Assembly (NCBI GenBank): GCA_030838815.1
Contig: JAUZEX010000019.1
Location: 1 to 6,898 of the forward strand
Origin: Actinomycetota bacterium
GTDB lineage: Bacteria; Actinomycetota; Acidimicrobiia; IMCC26256; BP-133
DNA length: 6,898 nt
Direction: 5' to 3'
Position 1 is the first letter of the stretch. Every line of letters starts with the position of its first letter. Under the pieces are notes generated by a model. It did no database searches and had not been told where the DNA came from. It was given only the letters and a program-made list of their open reading frames with translations. Of the stretch, positions 1 to 6,069 are shown piece after piece. Both the position numbers and the translations under genes were made by a program.

Positions 1-134
1 GGCCCGAGCGCCGACCCGACGCCGAGTCGAAAGGGTCGCCGGTCGCGGCTCGGTCATCGGGGAGCTGCGAGCCCGAGACGATCGAGCAGCGCGGGGAACG
101 GGCTCGGCTCGCCAGCTGGCGGGCCGATGGCCAG
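1..134. other. Window edge, no assignable separate gene
   Basis: No confident independent gene is visible here. The reading frame of the downstream acetyltransferase is open from base 3 through this whole stretch, with mostly G or C at third codon positions, so much of it may be the 5' part of that gene. On the - strand an ATG at 57-55 opens a frame to the left edge beginning MTEPRPATLS, which could be the start of a divergent gene. It has no visible ribosome binding site and only 19 codons, so it is not called. The palindrome CCAGCTGG lies at 112-119. I see no convincing -35/-10 pair on either strand. Confidence 0.4.
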
Positions 135-758
135 GTGGCGCACCTCAGCCCGGCGACGACGCGGCCGCTGTCGGCCGCCTTCGTCGACTCCTGCCTCGAC
201 CGGCTCCGGGCCCGGGGCTTCACATCGGTCGTCACCAGCGCCCTGTCGGAGGCGGAGTGCGCCGGTTTCCTCCGGGCCGGTTTCGACGTCCAGGAGGAGC
301 TCGAGCTTCTCGCCCACGATTTGAACGCCATTCCTGACGTCAGCCAGCGGTTGCGCCGGCCGCGGCGAAGCGACCGGCCCCGGGTCCTGGCCGTCGACAG
401 CGCCGCTTTCGAGTCGTTCTGGCGCCTCCACCAGGGCGGCCTGGAGGACGCCCTGGGTGCGACACCGTCGGTGCGCTTCCGTGTCCACGGCCGGCGTGAC
501 GGCCTCGACGCCTATGTCATCGGCGGCCGGGGGGCGGGCACCGGATACGTCCAGCGGCTGGCCGTCCATCCTGCGGCCCGCGGGCAGGGCCTCGGCCGGA
601 CCCTGGTCGGCGACGTGCTGCGCTGGATGCGCCGTCACGGCGCGTCCCGGGCCCTGGTCAACACCCAGCAGACGAACGAGGCCGCCCTCTCCCTCTACCG
701 CGCCTGCGGCTTCCGGGTTCTCCCCGAAGGCCTCCGGGTCCTGGTCCGGGTCCTGTGA
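135..758 (+). CDS. GNAT family N-acetyltransferase, start uncertain
   Basis: Predicted cytoplasmic acetyl-CoA-dependent acyltransferase; the substrate cannot be told from sequence. The C-terminal half is a clear GNAT domain. YVQRLAVHPAARGQGLG (residues 138-154) gives the strand before the acetyl-CoA pyrophosphate loop and the loop itself (R149-G-Q-G-L-G154). NEAALSLYRACGF (181-193) is the typical closing helix and strand. Residues 1-63, ending SEAECAGFLRAGFDVQEELELLAHDL in two short blocks, look like the second half of another, degenerate GNAT fold. The protein may therefore be a tandem GNAT of the mycothiol-synthase type of architecture. GTG 135 is the only in-frame start in the window and has no clear Shine-Dalgarno. 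The frame is open to the left edge, so the true start may lie upstream. The TGA stop overlaps the next gene's GTG (GTGA), which implies translational coupling. In mycobacteria this position holds a Nudix gene instead (mutT4). Confidence 0.8.
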   Translation: MAHLSPATTRPLSAAFVDSCLDRLRARGFTSVVTSALSEAECAGFLRAGFDVQEELELLAHDLNAIPDVSQRLRRPRRSDRPRVLAVDSAAFESFWRLHQGGLEDALGATPSVRFRVHGRRDGLDAYVIGGRGAGTGYVQRLAVHPAARGQGLGRTLVGDVLRWMRRHGASRALVNTQQTNEAALSLYRACGFRVLPEGLRVLVRVL

Positions 759-2932
759 GGCGCCGGTCCGCCGCTGCCGTCGGCCTGCTGGTGCTCGTCG
801 TCGCCCTCATGCTGGGCGTCGCCCCGGCCTCGATCGGGGCGACACCGCCACCGACGTCGGAGCCGACCCCGGCGACGGGGGCGGCGGCCTCCACCGGGGG
901 CGCACCGGCGCCCAAGCCCCATGTGTTGAACCTGGCCGGCCAGACCCCCTGGGCCGCCCCCGACGGCGACCTCCACCTCGGTCTGGCCCTGCCGGGACCG
1001 ACCGAGGGTCTCACCGTCCAGGTCCAGGTCCACCGGGCGGTCACCTCCCGCACCGCCCTGGCCCAGACGTTCGACGGCCGGGGCCTCGGGGGCCTCGAGG
1101 GACGGCTCGAGGTGCCCGCCCCCGACCTGGTGGCCGGCGAGTCGGGCGCCCGGGATCTCAGGATCGGCGTCCAGGGCCCGGCCTCCGCCACGGCTTCCCC
1201 CGATCCGGCCCGGATCGTCCCCGGCCGCAGCGGCGTGTACCCCACCGAGGTGGCGCTGTTCCGGGCCGGGTCCGTCGTCGACCGCTTCGTGACGCCCCTG
1301 GTGGTGATCGCCGCCGGACTCAGCCCGCTCACAATGGCCTGGGTCTGGCGCTTCGACGCCACGCCGGCCCACCAGCCCGACGGGACGGTCCGGAAGGCGG
1401 CGGAACGGGCCATGGGGCCGTCCGGCCGCCTCGTCCGCACCGCCCGGGCGGCGGCCGCCGCCGGCGACGTCCATCTCACGCTGGCCCCCACGCCCGAGAC
1501 CCTGGGCGCATGGTCCGAGACGGCCCACCAGGAGGAGCGCCTGCCCGGCGGGCCGCCGGCCGACGGAGCCACGGCGGGGTTGGCCGCCCTCCGGACGGCG
1601 GTCGGCACGCCGGGCCACCAGCTCCTCCCGAGCCCGTTCGTGCCCGTCGACGTGCCCGGGATCCTCGGGGCCAACCTCGCCGGCGAGCTCGACGCCGAGT
1701 TCGCCCGGGGAGCCGAACGCCAGCAGCAGGTTCTCGACGCCACCCCCAGCCCCGGAGGCCTCCTGGCCTCCGGGCCCCTCGACGCCGGGGCCCTCGGCCG
1801 GCTCCGCCAGTACGGCGTCGAGCGCCTCGTGCTTCCGCCCGAAAGTCTGGTCCCCTTCCAGCAGCGGCTCACCCCCGGTCACCCCTTCGTCGTCAGCGGG
1901 AAGGGCAAGCCGTACGCGGCGGCGGTGAGCGACCCTGACCTCGGCCGGTTGCTCGAGGGCGACGACGCCCCGGCCCTGCGGGCGGCGCGGTTCCTGGCCG
2001 GGATCAGCCTGGTCGCCCTCGAGGCGCCCGGCGAGCCCCGCGGCGTGGTCGTCGTCACGCCCGAGGAGTGGGACCCGGCCGCGCCACTGCTCGACGCCGT
2101 CCTCGGAGGCCTCCGGGGCAACCCCGCCGTCACCCCCGCCACCCTGGACGAGTACTTCGCCACGGTGCCGCCCGAACAGCGCGACGGCCGTCCGCTGGAG
2201 CGGAGCCTCACCCGCCAGCAGACGTCCGCATCCGGCGACGGCGACACCGTGCGCTCCTTGCGCCGCCAGCTGGCGGCCTTCGCCGGGGTGGTGGAGCCGA
2301 ACTCCGCCTGGCTCGACTCGGCCGACCGGGGGATCCTGGTCAGCCGGGCCGCCACGCTCGAGGCCGACGACCGGGCGGAGCGCAAGCTGTCGACGCCCGC
2401 CGCCTACCTTCAGGGCGCCGACCGGCTGGTCAAGAGCGTCACCTCCAAGGTCCGGGGGCCGAAGGGGCAGCGCGTCACGCTGACATCGCGCCGGGCCTCG
2501 ATCCCGATCTCCCTCCTCAACGCCACCGGCCGGCCACTCCAGGTCCGGGTCCGCCTCAAGAGTGACCAGCTCCGGTTCCTCGACGGCAACGAGCGGTTCC
2601 TGACCCTGGCGCCACAGAACACCACCGAGCGGTTCCGGGTGGAGAGCCGCTCCACCGGTGCCTTCCCTCTCGACATCACCGTCACCTCGCCCGACGGAGC
2701 GCTGCTCGTCAACAGCAGCGAGCTCACGATCCGCTCCACGGTGGTCAGCGGTGTCGGAGCCGTCCTCACCGCCGGCGCCGGAATCTTCCTGCTCGTGTGG
2801 TGGGGCAACGACCTGCGCCGCTCCCGCCGCCGGAGCGGGCGGGCCCGGCGTCAGGGGCGCATCGCCGCCCGGGCCGCCGCCCGGGCCCTCGGCGACGCCG
2901 AACGCGTCGCCGCCGGCGCGGCTCCGCGCTAG
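755..2932 (+). CDS. Secreted membrane-anchored DUF6049 family protein
   Basis: Exported protein of unknown function, 725 residues, corresponding in position and layout to Rv3909 of M. tuberculosis, the gene before MviN/MurJ. An N-terminal signal peptide has the basic MRRRS, a hydrophobic core at about 8-22 and a likely cleavage after SIGA (residue 29). A Pro/Thr/Ala/Gly-rich linker follows to about 54. Residues 190-460 form a long alpha/beta region with family-type patches: WRFD (198-201), PFVPVDVPG (294-302), GPLDAGALGRLRQYGVERLVL (340-360, in a helix-then-strand pattern). A beta-rich, immunoglobulin-like region lies at about 572-660. One membrane helix (662-683, ending FLLVWW) follows, then an Arg/Ala-rich cytoplasmic tail (684-725). 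The topology is thus outside body, inside tail. GTG 755 overlaps the acetyltransferase stop by four bases. murJ starts 41 bp downstream, which suggests a shared envelope role. The family assignment rests on recognition of layout and context, not a search. Confidence 0.82.
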   Translation: MRRRSAAAVGLLVLVVALMLGVAPASIGATPPPTSEPTPATGAAASTGGAPAPKPHVLNLAGQTPWAAPDGDLHLGLALPGPTEGLTVQVQVHRAVTSRTALAQTFDGRGLGGLEGRLEVPAPDLVAGESGARDLRIGVQGPASATASPDPARIVPGRSGVYPTEVALFRAGSVVDRFVTPLVVIAAGLSPLTMAWVWRFDATPAHQPDGTVRKAAERAMGPSGRLVRTARAAAAAGDVHLTLAPTPETLGAWSETAHQEERLPGGPPADGATAGLAALRTAVGTPGHQLLPSPFVPVDVPGILGANLAGELDAEFARGAERQQQVLDATPSPGGLLASGPLDAGALGRLRQYGVERLVLPPESLVPFQQRLTPGHPFVVSGKGKPYAAAVSDPDLGRLLEGDDAPALRAARFLAGISLVALEAPGEPRGVVVVTPEEWDPAAPLLDAVLGGLRGNPAVTPATLDEYFATVPPEQRDGRPLERSLTRQQTSASGDGDTVRSLRRQLAAFAGVVEPNSAWLDSADRGILVSRAATLEADDRAERKLSTPAAYLQGADRLVKSVTSKVRGPKGQRVTLTSRRASIPISLLNATGRPLQVRVRLKSDQLRFLDGNERFLTLAPQNTTERFRVESRSTGAFPLDITVTSPDGALLVNSSELTIRSTVVSGVGAVLTAGAGIFLLVWWGNDLRRSRRRSGRARRQGRIAARAAARALGDAERVAAGAAPR
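1751..1774 (+). repeat. Perfect 10-bp stem hairpin inside the DUF6049 gene
   Basis: The arms CCCGGAGGCC (1751-1760) and GGCCTCCGGG (1765-1774) are perfect reverse complements around a TCCT loop. The left part also contains the self-complementary GGAGGCCTCC (1754-1763), which recurs inside a 12-bp palindrome at 2104-2115 in the same gene. The hairpin encodes PGGLLASG at residues 333-340 and has no U-tract, so it is not an obvious terminator. In DNA this GC-rich it may be chance. Confidence 0.6.
2104..2115 (+). repeat. 12-bp perfect palindrome CGGAGGCCTCCG
   Basis: A self-complementary 12-mer in the coding region of the DUF6049 gene. It shares the core CGGAGGCCTCC with the hairpin at 1753-1763. 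No operator role is evident and chance is likely at this base composition. Confidence 0.45.
2863..2886 (+). repeat. Tandem 12-bp direct repeat in DUF6049 tail
   Basis: CGCCGCCCGGGC occurs twice head to tail (2863-2874 and 2875-2886). It encodes repeated Ala-Ala-Arg-Ala units in the cytoplasmic tail, around residues 703-711. It looks like a small in-frame duplication that lengthened the basic, Ala-rich tail by four residues. Confidence 0.7.
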
Positions 2933-2973
2933 TGGTCCCTGTTTGATGGTCCCTCGCTCGTGGTGACGGCCGG
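2933..2973 (+). other. Short DUF6049-murJ spacer with 8-bp direct repeat
   Basis: This is the 41-bp gap between the DUF6049 stop and the murJ GTG. It contains TGGTCCCT twice (2933-2940 and 2947-2954), with a 14-bp period. TTGATG at 2943-2948 resembles a -35 box, but no matching -10 lies about 17 bp further on. No stem-loop followed by T residues is present. It is most simply an intra-operon spacer. Confidence 0.5.
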
Positions 2974-4554
2974 GTGAGCAGCACCGAACGGGTCGTCCGC
3001 TCCAGCGTCCCCGTCGCCGTCGGCACTGCGCTGTCCCGCCTGACGGGGATGGTCCGGTTGGCGGCCATGGCCTACGCCCTCGGCTTCGACCGCTTGGCCG
3101 ACTCCTACAACCTGGCCAACACGACCCCCAACATCGTCTACGAGCTCCTGCTCGGCGGCGTGCTGTCGGCCACGCTGGTGCCGATCTTCGTCGAGCACCG
3201 GGAGAAGGGCGACGACGAAGCCACTTCGGCCGTGGTGAGCGTGGTGGCGCTGGCCCTCATCCTGCTGACCGGCATCGGCATCATCGTCGCCCCCACCGTC
3301 GTCCACCTCTACACACTTCGGCTGTCCGATGCGACGGCGGCCGCCCAGCAGAAGGTGGCCACCGACCTCCTGCGGATGTTCATGCCGCAGATGCTCTTCT
3401 ACGGCATCACCGCCATTGCCACGGCACTCCTCAACGCCCGCCGCCACTTCGCCGCTCCTGCCGTCACCCCGGTGTTCAACAACCTGCTCGTGACGGCGAT
3501 CTTCCTCGCCCTGCCCCATCTCGCCCGGGGACCGCTCACTCTGGAGGCCGTCCGCCACGACCCCGGGACCATGCTGCTGCTCGGGCTCGGGACGACGGCC
3601 GGCATCGCCGCCATGGCCCTCCCCCTTCTGCCCGCCCTGCGCCGGGCCGGGATCCGCGTCCGGCCCGTGTTCGACTTCCGCCACCCGGCCGTCCGCAAGG
3701 TGGTGCGGCTGTCGGGTTGGACGGCCGGCTACGTGGCTGTGAACCAGATCGCCCTGTGGCTGGTCCTGGTGCTGGCCAACGGGACCCGGGGCGGCGTCTC
3801 GGTCTACCAGGGCGCCTACGTGTTCTTCCAGCTCCCCCACGGGCTGGTGGCGGTGTCGCTGATGACGACCCTCACGCCGGAGCTGGCCGAGGCCTTCTCC
3901 CGAGGGGATTTCGCCGGCTTCCGGCGGAACTTCGCCTTCGGGCTGCGGTTGATGACGCTGGTGATCCTGCCCGCCTCCGCCGGCCTCGCCGTCCTCGCCC
4001 GGCCCGTCGTGGGGCTGCTTCTCCAGCGGGGGGCCCTCACGGCGAGCCAGGCCGGGCTCACCTCGGCCTGCGTCGCCCTCTTCTCCGTCGGGCTGCTGCC
4101 GTTCTCGTTGTACCTCTACGCCCTGCGCGGCTTCTACTCCCTCCACGACACCCGCACGCCGTTCGTCCTCAACTGCTGGGAGAACCTCATCAACGTCGTG
4201 GTGGCCGCCGCGCTCTATCCCTGGTTCGGGGTGCAGGGCCTGGCGTTCTCGTTCTCCGTCGCCTACGGCGTGGCGGCGGTGGTGGCGCTACGGGCCCTGG
4301 CCCGGCGGACGGGCGGGCTCGGTGTCGACCTGAAGGCACGCCAGGTCCTGGCCCGCACGGCCGTCGCCGCGCTCGTCATGACTCTGGCCGTCCGGCTGGC
4401 GGTGGTGGCGCTCCCCGGACGGCCGCCGGCCCTGGTCGAGGCGACGGTCGGGGTGCTGGTCGGCGTCGTCGTGTACGCCGGGGCTCTGTCGGCCATGCGG
4501 GTGCGGGAAGTGGCCGAGATCCTGCGGCGACTACGGGCCCGCCGCTCGGGGTAG
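2974..4554 (+). CDS. murJ: Lipid II flippase MurJ (MviN family, MOP superfamily)
   Basis: Moves undecaprenyl-linked peptidoglycan precursor (lipid II) from the inner to the outer face of the cytoplasmic membrane. The 526 residues, almost entirely hydrophobic segments, match the 14-helix core of bacterial MurJ. Family marks include SRLTGMVR (21-28), whose R22 and R28 align with the essential TM1 arginines of the E. coli protein. Others are the PNIVYELLLGG patch (52-62), FFQLPHGLVAVSL (284-296), LLQRGAL (349-355) and ALRGFYSLHDTRTP (383-396). A second arginine site of E. coli MurJ (the RR after PNLL) is Tyr-Glu here, probably the normal actinobacterial variant. GTG 2974 is the only in-frame start after the TGA at 2944-2946; its Shine-Dalgarno is weak. 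Unlike mycobacterial MviN, the protein ends in a short basic tail (RRLRARRSG) with no fused kinase-like domain. The kinase gene follows 48 bp later in the same frame. Confidence 0.95.
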   Translation: MSSTERVVRSSVPVAVGTALSRLTGMVRLAAMAYALGFDRLADSYNLANTTPNIVYELLLGGVLSATLVPIFVEHREKGDDEATSAVVSVVALALILLTGIGIIVAPTVVHLYTLRLSDATAAAQQKVATDLLRMFMPQMLFYGITAIATALLNARRHFAAPAVTPVFNNLLVTAIFLALPHLARGPLTLEAVRHDPGTMLLLGLGTTAGIAAMALPLLPALRRAGIRVRPVFDFRHPAVRKVVRLSGWTAGYVAVNQIALWLVLVLANGTRGGVSVYQGAYVFFQLPHGLVAVSLMTTLTPELAEAFSRGDFAGFRRNFAFGLRLMTLVILPASAGLAVLARPVVGLLLQRGALTASQAGLTSACVALFSVGLLPFSLYLYALRGFYSLHDTRTPFVLNCWENLINVVVAAALYPWFGVQGLAFSFSVAYGVAAVVALRALARRTGGLGVDLKARQVLARTAVAALVMTLAVRLAVVALPGRPPALVEATVGVLVGVVVYAGALSAMRVREVAEILRRLRARRSG

Positions 4555-4587
4555 CCGGGTGTCGCCGGAGAGGGACCGTGCAGGCAC

Positions 4588-4593
4588 TACCGT
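4588..4593 (+). promoter_or_regulatory. Possible -10 box (TACCGT) for the kinase gene
   Basis: TACCGT fits the TANNNT consensus common in actinobacteria. It ends 9 bp before the kinase GTG, a spacing compatible with a leaderless or nearly leaderless transcript. No -35 element is recognisable upstream. A six-base degenerate match in a 48-bp gap is weak evidence. Confidence 0.2.
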
Positions 4594-4602
4594 TGGGACG
4601 CT

Positions 4603-6051
4603 GTGGAAACCTTGGCCCCCGACCGTGTTCTCGGAGGTCGCTACCGCCTCCGTCGGGAGCTGGCGCGCGGCGGAATGGCCGCGGTCTGGGAGGCCGAGGA
4701 CAAGGTGCTCACCCGGCGGGTGGCCATCAAGGTCCTGCACCCCCACCTCGCCGGCGACGACGGCTTCCGCACGCGGTTCCGGCGCGAGGCCGTGGCCGCC
4801 GCCCGGCTGGCCCACCCCCACATCGTCACGACCTACGACACCGGCCGCGACGCCGATGTCGCCTACATCGTCATGGAGCTGGTCGAGGGCACGACCCTGG
4901 CCCGGCTCCTCAAGAGCTCCGGGCCGCTGCCGGTGGCCAAGGCGATCGACGTCGCGGTGCAGGTGGCCGACGCGTTGGCCTGCGCCCACACCCACGGCGT
5001 CGTCCACCGCGACGTGAAGCCGGCCAACATCCTCCTCCGGCAGGACGGGCACGTGAAGGTGGCCGACTTCGGCATCGCCAAGGCCGGGGCCGGCAACGAC
5101 CTCACCCGCACCGGCGTCGTGATGGGCACGGCGAAGTACCTGTCTCCGGAACAGGTCAGCGGCAGCCCGGCCGAGGCCAGCAGCGACATCTACGCCCTCG
5201 GGATCGTGCTCTACGAGATGCTCTGCGGCGCGCCGCCCTTCGTCGGTGACACCGAACTGTCGACGGCCGTGGCCCGGCTGACCGCCGCGCCCGGCAGCCT
5301 GCGCGAGCGCCGGGAGGATGTGCCCCGCAGCCTCGAGGCGGTCGTGTTGCGGTCCCTGGCCCGCGACCCCGTGGCCCGCTTCCAGTCGGCGGAGGAGATG
5401 CGGGCCAGTCTGATGGCGGTCGACTCCGACAACGACGAGGCCACCCCGCCGGCCGGCCTGGCGCTGACGTCCGCCTCGCCCCGCCGCGGCTTCCCCCGGA
5501 TGCTGGTCGCCGGCCTGGCCGCCCTTCTCTTCCTGTCGGTGGCGGTCATCGTCCGCTCCGGTGACGGCGGCGGGTCATCGAGCGGCACGGGCAAACCGGG
5601 CCTGGCCGCGCCGGCCGGGCCCCTGGCCGAACCGAAAGCGCTACCGGCGGCGAGCTTCGACCCCTACGGCGACGACAAATCGGAGAACCAGGCCACGGCG
5701 GGCAACGTCGCCGACGGCGACCCCGCCACGGTCTGGAAGACGTCGAGCTACCAGGACAACTTCCCGAAGCTCAAACCCGGCGTCGGTGTCTACCTTGACC
5801 TGGGCCGCAACCAGCGCGTCCGCTCCCTGAAGGTGTCCGCCACCAACGGCTACACCGCCGAGATCTACGTCGCCGACCGGCCCAGCGCCGACCTCGCCGG
5901 GTGGGGCCGGCCCCGGGCCGCGGGCGGCGGCGGCACCTTCGAGGTGGGCGGCGTGACGGGCCGCTACGTCCTCGTCTGGTTCACATCCCTGCCCCAGGTC
6001 GACGGTGGCTACAAGGTCGAGGTCTCCGAGATCACCCCCGACTACTCCTGA
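4603..6051 (+). CDS. Transmembrane Ser/Thr kinase with discoidin-like ectodomain
   Basis: Hanks-type kinase predicted to phosphorylate Ser/Thr targets at the inner membrane face. The kinase domain spans about residues 14-272: glycine loop ELARGGMAAVW (19-29), ATP lysine K43 in VAIKVLH, helix-C glutamate E62, catalytic HRDVKPAN (135-142), DFG (155-157), activation loop LTRTGVVMGTAKYLSPEQ (167-184) with T168 and T170 aligned to the two autophosphorylated threonines of PknB, and SDIYALG (194-200). All catalytic residues are present. A membrane helix at about 298-317 and a Gly/Ser linker follow. The outer domain (about 350-482) has DGDPATVWKT (371-380), VYLDLG (396-401) and RVRSLKVSA (405-413), as in galactose-binding/discoidin-like beta-sandwiches. 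No PASTA repeats are seen. This pseudokinase-helix-ectodomain layout is the C-terminal half of mycobacterial MviN, here a separate and apparently active protein. GTG 4603 is the only in-frame start after the murJ stop; GGGA just upstream is a weak ribosome site. Confidence 0.93.
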   Translation: METLAPDRVLGGRYRLRRELARGGMAAVWEAEDKVLTRRVAIKVLHPHLAGDDGFRTRFRREAVAAARLAHPHIVTTYDTGRDADVAYIVMELVEGTTLARLLKSSGPLPVAKAIDVAVQVADALACAHTHGVVHRDVKPANILLRQDGHVKVADFGIAKAGAGNDLTRTGVVMGTAKYLSPEQVSGSPAEASSDIYALGIVLYEMLCGAPPFVGDTELSTAVARLTAAPGSLRERREDVPRSLEAVVLRSLARDPVARFQSAEEMRASLMAVDSDNDEATPPAGLALTSASPRRGFPRMLVAGLAALLFLSVAVIVRSGDGGGSSSGTGKPGLAAPAGPLAEPKALPAASFDPYGDDKSENQATAGNVADGDPATVWKTSSYQDNFPKLKPGVGVYLDLGRNQRVRSLKVSATNGYTAEIYVADRPSADLAGWGRPRAAGGGGTFEVGGVTGRYVLVWFTSLPQVDGGYKVEVSEITPDYS

Positions 6052-6069
6052 CGGACGGGCGCCACCCGT

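Noticed and set aside
1..57. Divergent gene start on the - strand (ATG at 57-55, MTEPRPATLS...)
   Set aside because: Only 19 codons are visible, with no ribosome site or recognisable motif, and the region may belong to the acetyltransferase. It remains possible but is not supportable.
93..120. GGGGAAC at 93-99 as an ECF sigma -35 box
   Set aside because: No CGTC- or CGTT-like -10 follows at about 16-17 bp, so it does not make a SigM-type promoter.
658..1872. Long - strand open frames of about 400 codons opposite the DUF6049 gene
   Set aside because: Two such frames overlap each other, both compositionally biased and without motifs, opposite a coherent signal-peptide-to-anchor protein.
457..1938. 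Long + strand open frame of 493 codons across the GNAT and DUF6049 genes
   Set aside because: Its product is Arg/Pro/Gly-rich low-complexity with no domain. It is the out-of-frame reading of two well-supported genes in very GC-rich DNA.
2943..2971. TTGATG at 2943-2948 as a -35 box for murJ
   Set aside because: The sequence 17 bp downstream is ACGGCC, which has no -10 character.
2929..4146. - strand open frame of 405 codons opposite murJ
   Set aside because: The translation is Gly/Glu/Gln/His-rich filler, the antisense image of hydrophobic MurJ codons. murJ itself has clear family motifs.
3717..5249. + strand open frame of 510 codons bridging murJ and the kinase
   Set aside because: Arg/Gly/Pro-rich and frame-shifted relative to two genes with definite motifs; no recognisable domain.
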